NCBI RefSeq assembly: GCF_000090795.2
Contig: NW_003546248.1
Span: forward strand, 773,096 to 837,095
From: Amphimedon queenslandica
Taxonomy: Eukaryota > Porifera > Demospongiae > Haplosclerida > Niphatidae
Length of the DNA stretch: 64,000 nucleotides
Direction of reading: 5' to 3'
Below are positions 26,183 to 35,130 of this stretch, piece by piece. The notes under the pieces were generated by a model. The model did no database searches. It was given only the letters and a program-made list of their open reading frames with translations, and was not told the origin of the DNA. Within the stretch, counting starts at the first letter, position 1; every line of letters starts with the position of its first letter. The translations under genes were made by a program, and so were the position numbers.

Positions 26183-26820
26183 TCTTATCTCATGTGTTTT
26201 ATAATAACAATTTCTAACCTTTGCATTTCCAGGACTCTCTTCATCACTCTGATTCACTACTACATTAGAGAGCAGATAAGATATGAAGCATATCAAATAT
26301 CAGATAAACAATAACAAACTGACTTGGAGCGGACTCTTGTACAACAACAAGCTTCGGTGATGACATCCCTCCTCTCTATGATGCAAAAGGTGTGGTAAAA
26401 TAAAAATCGTACACTTTCAAGTACTGCATGCATTTAGCAGACAAAACAAAACTGACCGAGGTAGGGCTTTCTGGACAATTTAGTTGATCTGTATGGCAAA
26501 GAGAGAGGAGGAGAGATGAACGTGTTTTTAATCATAGGCTGTAGTGGCTTACATTGTTTGCTGTCTTCTCCATTGCTGTGCGTCCTGTAGAGCAGGTCCT
26601 GGTACATTTCTTGTAAGTGCTTTATCTTGCTAAGCCCGTCCAACTCTCTCTTCAAGGACTGTTGTAGCATCTCTTTGAGTCTCGTGTTCTCGTCTTCTAT
26701 CGATCTGGTCCTTCTCCTTTTCATTATGAAACTGCTCGAAGTGGTTCTTGATCGCGGACGGGACAAGAACTGGTCCAAGGATTGCTGTATTGCTACAAGC
26801 TGATCAGCCTGGTGTTCCAT
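22111..26820 (-). CDS. Rho guanine-nucleotide exchange factor (coiled coil, DH, PH)
   Basis: Nineteen exons, minus: 26820-26553, 26488-26457, 26375-26324, 26259-26219, 25803-25771, 25704-25600, 25545-25511, 25206-25157, 25106-25017, 24947-24802, 24411-24277, 24224-24129, 24076-23978, 23913-23803, 23633-23538, 23446-23368, 23173-23058, 22866-22681, 22293-22111; 650 aa. The start ATG at 26820 (MEHQADQL) is the first in frame. An N-terminal basic/coiled-coil part (IEDENTRLKEMLQQSL) is followed by a Ser/Pro-rich linker. The DH domain starts at RDAVWELFQAETKYLTKQL and contains FKGFLEELHF-like CR1, SLEKIPTYHDYL and the signature helix DINDLLIAPMQHQCHYQLLL. A PH domain follows (LLKDLLLIAEIKG ... NEERSKWVNQLTSL). 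It would activate Rho-family GTPases at membranes. The signature helix lacks the usual R-x-x-R-Y-P (here QCHYQ). Several very short exons (31-55 nt) are supported by phase only. Subfamily not assigned. Confidence 0.8.
24739..24791. repeat. (CATT)n microsatellite
   Basis: About ten perfect ATTC/CATT units, preceded by an ACATACATGCATAC-rich stretch, in an intron of the RhoGEF. Confidence 0.92.
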
Positions 26821-27320
26821 TTCTTCAGTTCTGCTTGTCTTTAATTTCACGCAGGCGTGGGTGTATTCATGCAAAATGAAATAAAGAGGGCGTTAACCTC
26901 AGATTTTTATCCATGTGAGTTTAATGAGTTTATCCTGTTTATCCATCTGCTGTGCCTGCCATCATAATCTTTTATCCTGCAGTTTCAATTTAATGCCTCA
27001 TTGACTTGCAGGGTAATCTAATGAAGCATGATACATTAGATCTATAGGTAGTAGATCTAGAACAATTATTTTCAAAATTCAAAATTTTGAATTTAAAAAT
27101 CCATTTAAAATTAAAAATTTGAAATTTATACGCACAAAAGAAATTTTGATATCATTAAAAAATAAGAAGGTCTATTATATTTATATTAACGCCCAGCTTG
27201 TTTAGGGCGTAAATTTTAATTTAATTAAGATTTAAGTTCCTTGGGCGTTGCCCTTGTTTCTGAGCTGGTTTTTTGTAAACAACCAAACACAAGACCTGCC
27301 ATTGGCTCTGATTCCACACA
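26821..27320. promoter_or_regulatory. Divergent promoter interval between the RhoGEF and PARP genes
   Basis: 500 bp between opposing ATGs. Part of it (27060-27170) is AT-rich with self-complementary AAATTTT/AAAATTT runs. No coding signal seen. Confidence 0.45.
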
Positions 27321-30300
27321 ATGCCTCCAAAGAAGAGACAAAGAAAGACAGCAGCTGCCAAAGAAGAAGATGAGCCCACGACTAGTGCAGTAGCTCCTCT
27401 GAACCCAGCAGCCCTTACTGTCACACAATTAAGAGCTGAACTGAGTAAAAAAGGACTCGACACGACTGGAAAGAAAGCACTGCTAGTTCAAAGACTCACT
27501 GACTCTTTGAAGTCGTCCGATGAGCCATCCACTACCAAAAAAGTGAGTATTTTTATTACTTTTTAATTTATTATTGCACAATGTAAAAAAACAGTCAATT
27601 GTGAATTACCGTATAGTGGGAAAATTTGCACAGAGCTTTATTTTGGCAATTGACAGTGATAAAATCGCCAAAATAAAAACCGCCATTTTGCTTTATTCTG
27701 AGCACGCTCACTGACATGTGGCTGCAAAGTTGCCAAATTATTAAGCGCCACCAAATTTCAGATGATTATGTTATTTATGCTTGATTTTGAAATGATAAAT
27801 TTTAATGCATTATGTTATAATTGGGTGATTATGATCAGAATAATTGAAACAAAAATACTAGCATTTTAATATTATTATTAATGTCCATTAACAGGCAAAG
27901 ACAGAAGACCCAGCAGAGGATGAGGGAGAGGAGGAGATTGACACGACTGAAGGCGAACTGACGTATAGCAAAGCAGCTGCTGCTCTTAGACAAGCCGACA
28001 AGAAAGAGAAAGGAAAACGACAAAGAACTGTAGACACACACATACCCTGGTACACCAATTACGAGGTAACCACGGTTACAGACTCCACCCACTTTACGCA
28101 CCTTTAATGATAGGTTGTTGATGATTGGGACTGCATGCTGAATCAGACGAACATTGGACATAACAACAACAAGTTCTATGTTATTCAACTACTTAGTAAT
28201 AAAAACTCGGGCTATTTTCACGTATGGAATAGGTGCGTTTGTATTGAAGTATGTCGAAATTATTATAATAAATAATTTGGTGGTGTCAGTGTCAAAATGT
28301 ATAATGTTGCATTGAATAATAATTTGATTTAATTGTTTTTGCAGCTGGCGTGATGTAATTTCAAATAAAGTCCTCACTTTTAAAGATTATAGCACTAATC
28401 ACAAATTTGTACTTTTTTTATTTCTCAGGTGGGGCCGTGTCGGAGAGCCTGGCATGAATGCAATGAAAGGCCCTTTCCACGCAATGGATGCCGCAACAAA
28501 GGAATTCGCCAAAAAGTTCAAAGACAAGACAAAGAACGACTGGTCCGACCGGGACTCCTTCACCCCTCACGCCGGGAAATACACACTCATTGAAATGGGA
28601 GGGGACGACGATGAGGATGAGCCAATGGTGAGTGGAGAAAGGGCTGGTTACGCCATAATGATGAATGATGATGAGTGTTGTTGTTGAATAGGATGTAATT
28701 GAGGACGTGGATACGGGTAAACCGAAGAAGATCAAACCCTGTACTCTGGACAAGCCAACGCAGAACCTGGTCAAACTTATCTTTGACAACGACATGTTCC
28801 GAGAAGCCATGAAGACTCTTGAAATTGGTGAGTCAGTTATGATGGCTGTAAAAATAAGATTCTCTTTTAATGTTCTTTTTTTGATATTTTAATATTATAT
28901 TTTGGGTCTTCATTTAAATGTTTTTTGTCTAACAGACACAAAGAAAATGCCATTAGGGAAACTCAGCAAAGCACAGATTGCAAAAGGATTTGAGGTACAT
29001 ACTATTAGGAGTACATGTACATGTACTTAGGCTGTACATTTGTGACTCTTGTATTTCATGTACATGTAAGACCTAATCTCGTGTATGCTATATTTCATTG
29101 GTGATGCTTTAAAATAAACTCTAAAGGCTAGAAATGCCTGGAATTTCACCAGTTTACATAATAGTGTGTCATTTTACTACCATAGGCACTAGAGGCACTA
29201 GAATCGGCCCTCCAGAGTAAAGCTTCAAGAGCTAAACTTAGTGAACTCTCGTCAAAATTTTACACAATCATTCCTCATGATTTTGGTCGCCGGATACCAC
29301 CTGTCATTGACAACCAGGAGCACCTGCAGAAGAAATTTGACATGTTAACTGTAAGTCACCTTATCACTTAACTGGAGGCAGGCAAGACAGTTGTATGCCA
29401 TATAGAGCTAGAAAATTTGCAGTCTTTAAAATTAGACCAATGACTCCAAAATTTTACTCCACCAAATTTATGGTATATTGACAGTAATGCTTTAGATGAA
29501 CTTTTAGCACATTTACATGTAAGTGTATACTGCTTCACAATGGCTAACTATGGGATAAGTAAAAAAATTGTATAAATTATTATACTTTTATAAAATTATC
29601 ATATTATTCTAAAACTCACTGCCCATAGGTGCTAGGAGATATAGAGATAGCTCAGTCGCTACAGAAAGACAAGATTAAGACAGAGCAGCCCGATATTGAA
29701 GAGGTTCCCCATGAGTTTGACGTCAACTACGCCTCGCTAAAAGCAAAACTGGAGCACGTGAAGAAGGAAGACTCTGACTACAAGATAATAGAGACCTATC
29801 TTAGACAGACCGAGCCTTCTTATCGTAAACTGGAAATAGTTGATATATGGCGAGTCAGTAGAGATGGAGAGGTAATTTAGTAGTACTATGTCTGATGCCT
29901 AATAGTATGTAGTCATAGTGATGGGGACTATACTACATGTTATGTGGACTATACTACATGTTATGTGGCTACTTCATAATTGTTATTGCATTTTTTGATT
30001 CATACTTATGTTGTGTGTAAGTGTTGAGCTAATTCTGATTAAAATTGGATTTTTTACAAAATTTTAAAATTTAGCATGTACGCAGCAATTATTAATTATT
30101 ACTACTTCTCTTATGTTAACAGGCTGAAAGGTTTTCTGTTCACGACTCCATTGAGAACAGACGACTTTTATGGCATGGAACTAACGTTGCTGTCGTTGCC
30201 GCCATTTTGAAAAGTGGTCTACGTATAATGCCTCACTCTGGGGGAAGGGTCGGCAGAGGAATTTACTTTGCCTCTGAAAACAGCAAATCTGCAGGATATG

Positions 30301-31132
30301 GTAAATATTATGATCTAGTCTTTTTAAATAATACATACTGTAGGGCGCCTTTTTTTTAGGGCTATAAATTTCGCGATTTTTTTAAAGATTCGCGAAAATC
30401 AAATCAATACGGTACAAGATGGCAGACGGCATAAATTCACGAAAATTAAATCCGCGAAATAAAAATCCACGAAATTCATAGCCCTCGAAAAAAAGGCGCC
30501 CTACGGTATAGTACTTGAAGTAAGTTCTTATTACTGTAGATGATTGGTAATTCCTTTCTTTATTAACCATCTATGCTTTAGTATAACTATCTATCGTTAA
30601 AATATTCAGGTATTCTATGTTTTTTTATATACATTAGTTGGATGTGCTAATAATATTGGGATCATGTTTCTCAATGAGGTTGCATTGGGAAAAGAGCACT
30701 CCATCACTCGAGATGATTCTTCTTTGGTCAAAGCACCTGCCGGTCATGACAGTGTTGTAGCTAGAGGTCACACTGAACCAGGTCAGCTAATAATAGCCTT
30801 CTTATATGTGCTTCTTGTTATAATATTTATAGTTTTCTGTTTTCTTTAATTTGTTTCTTTTTACACTTTTCTCTCCCTCTTCCATCAGACCCAGCTCTAG
30901 ACACTACTATTACCATAGATGGTAAGACTGTTACTGTACCACAGGGCAAGCCTAAGAGTCAACAAAAATACTCCACAAGTTCTTTCTCTCAGGTAATGCA
31001 TGAAGAAGCAACATCACTGCTACTGCATCAATTCTTTCATTGCAGACTGAGTATTTGATCTACAAGGAGAGTCAGAATAGGATACGTTATCTCTTGAAGC
31101 TCAAGTTTGGCGGTCATAGTTTCTTTTTTTAG
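27321..31132 (+). CDS. PARP2: PARP2-like poly(ADP-ribose) polymerase with N-terminal SAP domain
   Basis: Twelve exons: 27321-27542, 27895-28065, 28114-28232, 28429-28627, 28692-28827, 28936-28994, 29186-29350, 29629-29871, 30123-30300, 30638-30781, 30889-30992, 31046-31132; 608 aa. Order: basic N-terminus (PPKKRQRKT) and SAP motif (LTVTQLRAELSKKGLDTTGK, residues ~32-65) that would bind DNA; WGR domain (FYVIQLL ... RWGRVGEPG); helical PARP regulatory domain (DNDMFREAMKTLEID, GKLSKAQIAKGFE); catalytic domain with the H-Y-E triad: LLWHGT, GRGIYFASENSKSAGY and TEYLIYKESQ. All triad residues are present, so it should synthesise poly(ADP-ribose) at DNA breaks. WGR plus catalytic architecture and length fit PARP2; the SAP domain is known in plant PARP2 but not in the human protein. 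A MITE sits in intron 9. Confidence 0.93.
27606..27745. mobile_element. Truncated MITE-like fragment
   Basis: Begins TTACCGTATAGTGGGAAAAT, the same TACCGTA terminus seen on complete MITEs nearby, and contains an internal inverted segment (CTTTATTTTGGC / GCCAAAATAAAA). A matching distal terminus is not found, so it is probably a broken copy. It lies in PARP intron 1. Confidence 0.4.
30336..30508. mobile_element. MITE with long terminal inverted repeats, TA target site
   Basis: The left end TACTGTAGGGCGCCTTTTTT and the right end, read in reverse complement, TACCGTAGGGCGCCTTTTTT match over nearly 40 bp, continuing through AGGGCTATAAATTTCG. Flanking TA dinucleotides suggest a Tc1/mariner-type TA duplication. 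173 bp, non-coding, in PARP intron 9. Confidence 0.85.
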
Positions 31133-31264
31133 ATAGAGAGAAATTTTAATAGAAGGGACAAATTAGCAAATAGACATAGAGATTTATTATGAAAATTATA
31201 TTATTAGACTGTTATTATTATTATATACATTGACTTTATAGAGAGTGTTGTACAAATGATAGAT

Positions 31265-31736
31265 CTATTTATTGTCTTTTTTTGGTGGTAACTTCAAATC
31301 CTTTAGCTCCTTCTCTATGTTCTCCTTAAAATGAGCACCGAATAATTTCAATCGCTCAATAAAATTTGAAGAAGTTGGAGGTAATCTTTTACTACCTGTA
31401 ACGATAGTCTGTAATAATTATTATTGTTGTTTTCCTTATACATGTAGCTTAATGGATGCATGCTCTTGTGTTTATGCCTACTGAGAGCAAAAGGTGCTTA
31501 CTCCATAATTCTGAGAGTTTGAAGAACTGGTATAAGCTCAACTGAGCCAACCTCCTCATCAGCCTGGACTCTGAGAGCTAAAAGTAAAGTTTTGTTTCAC
31601 ATAGTGATCTGAATATCACCCAGTCACTTACATCTCTCTCTAGCTGAGCTTGTATACGTCTTCTAAAACTACATAAATAAGTTTAAAATAAATCTAAAGC
31701 TGGCTAGACTAGATCTACTTACTATCCCCAAGGCAT
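31265..31736 (-). CDS. Tentative small protein of 85 aa
   Basis: Proposed exons, minus: 31736-31723 (14 nt), 31668-31632, 31577-31502, 31395-31265. The frame runs from ATG (MPWGYF) through RRRIQAQLERD, SRLMRRLAQLSLYQFF, PPTSSNFIERLKLFGAHF to a lysine-rich end (PPKKDNK, stop 31265). All phases agree and each junction is GT-AG. The last exon is the most convincing part. It is basic and helical with no domain I recognise. A competing frame through the middle exons is also open, so the upstream structure is uncertain. It is convergent with PARP (133 bp between stops). Confidence 0.4.
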
Positions 31737-31915
31737 CTATGATCTCTGAACTCTATTTCTAGCCAGTAGCCACGCCTAAAAACACTCCTTTTTTAAAAAT
31801 ACATTATCAGCTAGATCCAGCTCAGATAAGCAAGCAAAATAAATTCCTAAAATAGCAAACAAACCAGCATCACTACACAATAACAGCTGCAGCAGTATAA
31901 TTAAATTATTTATAA

Positions 31916-33439
31916 TCAAGAAACAAAAGGTCCCCAAAATCCTCCATAAGTATCTAAAGCCATTGTACAAGCATCAGGTGAGACAGGGCCACGATCTGGA
32001 TTAAAATAAGTTGCCTGGTAATTTTTCAATTTGTCTTGCATCTTTTTCAGCATTTCTGGCTCTTTGGTAGCAATATTGTTCCTTTCCTCAGGGTCGTCCT
32101 TTATATTATAAAGACAACCATCATCACCACAATGCTCAATTGCTGTTATTCCTCCATTAGGATTGGTTTGATTAGGATACTGAGGCCCAGTCCATCCTGC
32201 TTCATTAACATTACCAATTAATATCTTATAATCTCCACTGATTAAAGTGACATTACTAACAGGGACATCAGTGCGAGGGGAGGTATCAGTCTCACCTGAT
32301 ATCAACGGCCACATGTTGTAACTGTCTACTGGAGGTAGCTTAGCTTTAGCAGCTTTTTCATCAGTTGGATCAACACCAGCAATAGCACAGAAAGTACCAT
32401 ACCAATCAGCCAAATGAATGTATCCATCAGTCTTTTGTCCTCTCATCTTCTCTGGTAGATACCCTCCAGATACGAAAGCATTGACACGTACACCACCTTG
32501 CCAATCAGTTGTTTTGCCTCCTTTCAGTGGATAATTATTAGCACCTGTTCCTTCATGAACTGGACCGCCATTATCACTGCTAGTAACAAAGAGAAGATTG
32601 TCCCACATTCCTTTATTCTTGAGAGCATCAGTGAGTTCACCCACAACATCATCAAGATAGTTAACCATTGCATGATAATACTGCCTGAGATGATTATCAA
32701 TGAAACTGAATTTATTCAAGTATCTATCAGGTACTTCGTATGGCGCATGCACAATATGTGGAGCATAGTACAGGAAGAGAGGTGTACTAGGATCATGGTT
32801 GCTTACAACACTAAGAACTCTCTCCTTGAACAATCCTTCTTCATAATTATCTGGTCCAGTACCATTGATACCATGAGCAGGTTTATCTGTTTCCCATAGA
32901 TCAACTATTGGAATTTTGCATTTCCCAGCTATTTCTGTATAATAATCGTTTGCATGATGAAAATAACCAAATGAAGTCTGAAATCCTCGTCCTTTTGGTG
33001 TGTGGTCTGATGTTGCCATTCCAGCATCCCATTTGCCTACTTGGTGTGTAGCATAACCAGCTCCTCTCATCTTCTCTGCAATACCAGTCATGTTACGTGG
33101 GATAGCTGAGAAACCAGAAACTGGATCATTTGGATTGTAGTTAGTTGGTGCTAGATTCAAATCATTGACATGAATTGGTAATCTTCCACTGATTAACGAT
33201 GAGCGAGAAGGAGAGCAGAACCTGAAAGCATAATGCTGATTGAGTTCCAGGCCTTCCTTAACCAATTTATCAATGTTTGGTGTAACAACTTCACGTGTTG
33301 GTGGATTCCGATGATATCCAACATTAGCCCAGCCCCAGTCATCAACAAGCATCATGACAATATGAGGTAGATTAGCATTAGGTGAAGCACCTGATGCCAG
33401 TCCCAATAGGAACACTCCAACAACTAAAACTGCAAGCAT
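31916..33439 (-). CDS. Secreted arylsulfatase (ARSB-like fold), copy 1
   Basis: Single uninterrupted 507-aa ORF from ATG 33439 (MLAVLVVGVFLLGLASG, a signal peptide). Sulfatase motifs: LPHIVMMLVDDWGWANVG with the metal-binding Asp pair; CSPSRSSLISGR, where Cys is converted to formylglycine; HQVGKWDAGM; and TSSDNGGP with the second metal-binding Asp-Asn. It should hydrolyse sulfate esters, perhaps of extracellular or dietary polysaccharides. Odd point: the usual GKWHxG histidine is Asp (GKWDAG). No introns in the CDS, unlike the multi-exon neighbours; an AG just upstream (GTGTCTCCCAG) may mark a 5' UTR intron. Tandem with a close paralogue at 33670-34794. Confidence 0.92.
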   Translation of the reverse strand: MLAVLVVGVFLLGLASGASPNANLPHIVMMLVDDWGWANVGYHRNPPTREVVTPNIDKLVKEGLELNQHYAFRFCSPSRSSLISGRLPIHVNDLNLAPTNYNPNDPVSGFSAIPRNMTGIAEKMRGAGYATHQVGKWDAGMATSDHTPKGRGFQTSFGYFHHANDYYTEIAGKCKIPIVDLWETDKPAHGINGTGPDNYEEGLFKERVLSVVSNHDPSTPLFLYYAPHIVHAPYEVPDRYLNKFSFIDNHLRQYYHAMVNYLDDVVGELTDALKNKGMWDNLLFVTSSDNGGPVHEGTGANNYPLKGGKTTDWQGGVRVNAFVSGGYLPEKMRGQKTDGYIHLADWYGTFCAIAGVDPTDEKAAKAKLPPVDSYNMWPLISGETDTSPRTDVPVSNVTLISGDYKILIGNVNEAGWTGPQYPNQTNPNGGITAIEHCGDDGCLYNIKDDPEERNNIATKEPEMLKKMQDKLKNYQATYFNPDRGPVSPDACTMALDTYGGFWGPFVS

Positions 33440-33669
33440 CTTTTTATGAGAAACTATAGCCTGGGAGACACACCCAAACTTAGTAAAACAATAGGCTATT
33501 AAAAAGCAATAACATGAATTCAATTAGCAAACAATGCATGTTCAAATTTACAAAGTAAATCTGATTGAAAGCATTTCACTTCTTAGCAGTACTATCCAAT
33601 GCAGCTACACATAGGTCTAAGAGTCAAAACAGCAAAATATAAAATGAATAGCATGCATGCAGCAGTAAT

Positions 33670-34794
33670 TTAAGAAACAAAAGGTCCCCAAAATCCTCCA
33701 TAAGTATCCAAAGCCATTTTACAAGCATCAGGTGAGATAGGACCACGATCTGGATTAAAATAAGTTGCCNNNNNNNNNNCAGTCTTTTGTCCTCTCATCT
33801 TCTCTGGTAGATACCCTCCAGATACAAAAGCATTAACACGAACACCACCTTGCCAATCGGTTACTTTGCCTCCTCTCAGTGGATAATTATTAGCACCTCC
33901 TCCAGGATAAACAGGACCACCATTATCACTGCTAGTGACAAAGAGAAGATTGTCCCACATTCCTTTATTCTTGAGAGCATCAGTGATTTCACCCACAACA
34001 TCATCAAGATAGTTAACCATTGCATGATAATACTGTCTATCGTGATCATTGATGAAACTAAACAATTTCAAATATCTATCAGGTACTTGCAAAGGTGTAT
34101 GCACAATATGTGGAGCATAATACAGGAATAGAGGTGTACTAGGATCATGGTTGCTTACAACATCAAGAACTCTCTCCTTAAACAATCCTTCTTCATAATT
34201 ATCAGGTCCAGTACCATTGATACCATGAGCAGGTTTATCTGTTTCCCATAGATCAACTATTTGAGTTCTATTGCAAGCTGAAGCTGTTTCCTTATAATAA
34301 TCGTTAGCATGATGAAAATAACCAAACGAAGTCTGAAATCCTCGTCCTTTTGGTGTGTGGTCTGATGTTGCCATTCCAGCATCCCATTTGCCTACTTGAT
34401 GTGTAGCATAACCAGCTCCTCTCATCTTCTCTGCAATACCAGTCATGTTACGTGGAATAGCTGAGAAACCAGAGACTGGATCATCAGGATTGTAATTAGT
34501 TGGAAGCAGGTTTTGGTCATTAACATGAATTGGTAATCTTCCACTGATTAAAGATGAGCGAGAAGGAGAGCAGAACTTGTAGACATAGTGCTGATTAAGT
34601 TCTAGGCCTTCCTTAACTAGCTTATCGATATTTGGTGTAACAACTTCACATGTTGGTGGATTCCGATGATATCCAACATTAGCCCAGCCCCAGTCATCAA
34701 CAAGCATCATGACAATATGAGGTAGATTAGCATTAGGTGAAGCACCTGATGCTAGTCCCAATAGGAACACTCCAACAGCTAAAACTGCAAGCAT
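33670..34794 (-). CDS. Secreted arylsulfatase, copy 2 (interrupted by assembly gap)
   Basis: Near-identical paralogue of the neighbouring sulfatase, from ATG 34794 (MLAVLAVGVFLLGLASG) through DDWGWANVG, CSPSRSSLISGR, GKWDAGM and TSSDNGGP to RGQKT, then ten N, then ATYFNPDRGP to the stop. Compared with copy 1 about 138 codons (~414 nt) are missing at the gap, so the gap is under-sized rather than the gene truncated, unless a real deletion is present. Reading frame across the gap is not interpretable. The catalytic N-terminal two thirds is intact, with the same Asp in GKWDAG. Confidence 0.85.
   Translation of the reverse strand: MLAVLAVGVFLLGLASGASPNANLPHIVMMLVDDWGWANVGYHRNPPTCEVVTPNIDKLVKEGLELNQHYVYKFCSPSRSSLISGRLPIHVNDQNLLPTNYNPDDPVSGFSAIPRNMTGIAEKMRGAGYATHQVGKWDAGMATSDHTPKGRGFQTSFGYFHHANDYYKETASACNRTQIVDLWETDKPAHGINGTGPDNYEEGLFKERVLDVVSNHDPSTPLFLYYAPHIVHTPLQVPDRYLKLFSFINDHDRQYYHAMVNYLDDVVGEITDALKNKGMWDNLLFVTSSDNGGPVYPGGGANNYPLRGGKVTDWQGGVRVNAFVSGGYLPEKMRGQKTXXXXATYFNPDRGPISPDACKMALDTYGGFWGPFVS
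33770..33779. other. Assembly gap (10 N)
   Basis: Run of ten N inside sulfatase copy 2; by comparison with copy 1 the true missing length is about 0.4 kb. Confidence 0.99.
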
Positions 34795-35130
34795 CTTTAT
34801 TAGAGACAAGGAGACACACCCAAACTTATATTACTAGTATTCATGTCATGAATTATCTCATTCCTCAACTGCATGAACTAATTAAAGTGCTTACATGTAC
34901 ATATGAATAGACGTAAAAGTTATACAGTTTGGGACTGACAGATATACTCTACAATATTAAAACTAGAATGTACTTTATACTTACCAATTATGTTTGCTAG
35001 AGCATACAGGCTCCAGTGGTGGCAAAGTATATTCATGATACAGCAAATCTTTTGGGTAAAACTAGCCCACGTTGTTTCACGTGTTTCATGTTTGTGCATG
35101 CTTGCTTTTCTCTGGATCCTACAGTCAATC
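34795..35130. promoter_or_regulatory. Divergent interval between sulfatase 2 and ATP23
   Basis: 336 bp between opposing ATGs; no gene recognised. A CTACAG just before the ATP23 ATG could be a 3' splice site of a 5' UTR intron. Confidence 0.4.

Noticed and set aside
32036-32899. Plus-strand ORFs opposite the sulfatases
   Set aside because: Antisense shadows of strongly conserved coding sequence.
33440-33523. N-terminal extension of sulfatase 1
   Set aside because: It needs a non-ATG start and would put 28 residues in front of an excellent signal peptide beginning at 33439.
34990-35130. Upstream in-frame start for ATP23 adding ~47 residues
   Set aside because: The added stretch is unconserved, hydrophobic and Cys-rich, and the 35131 start gives the normal family length; a CTACAG just upstream may be a UTR splice acceptor.
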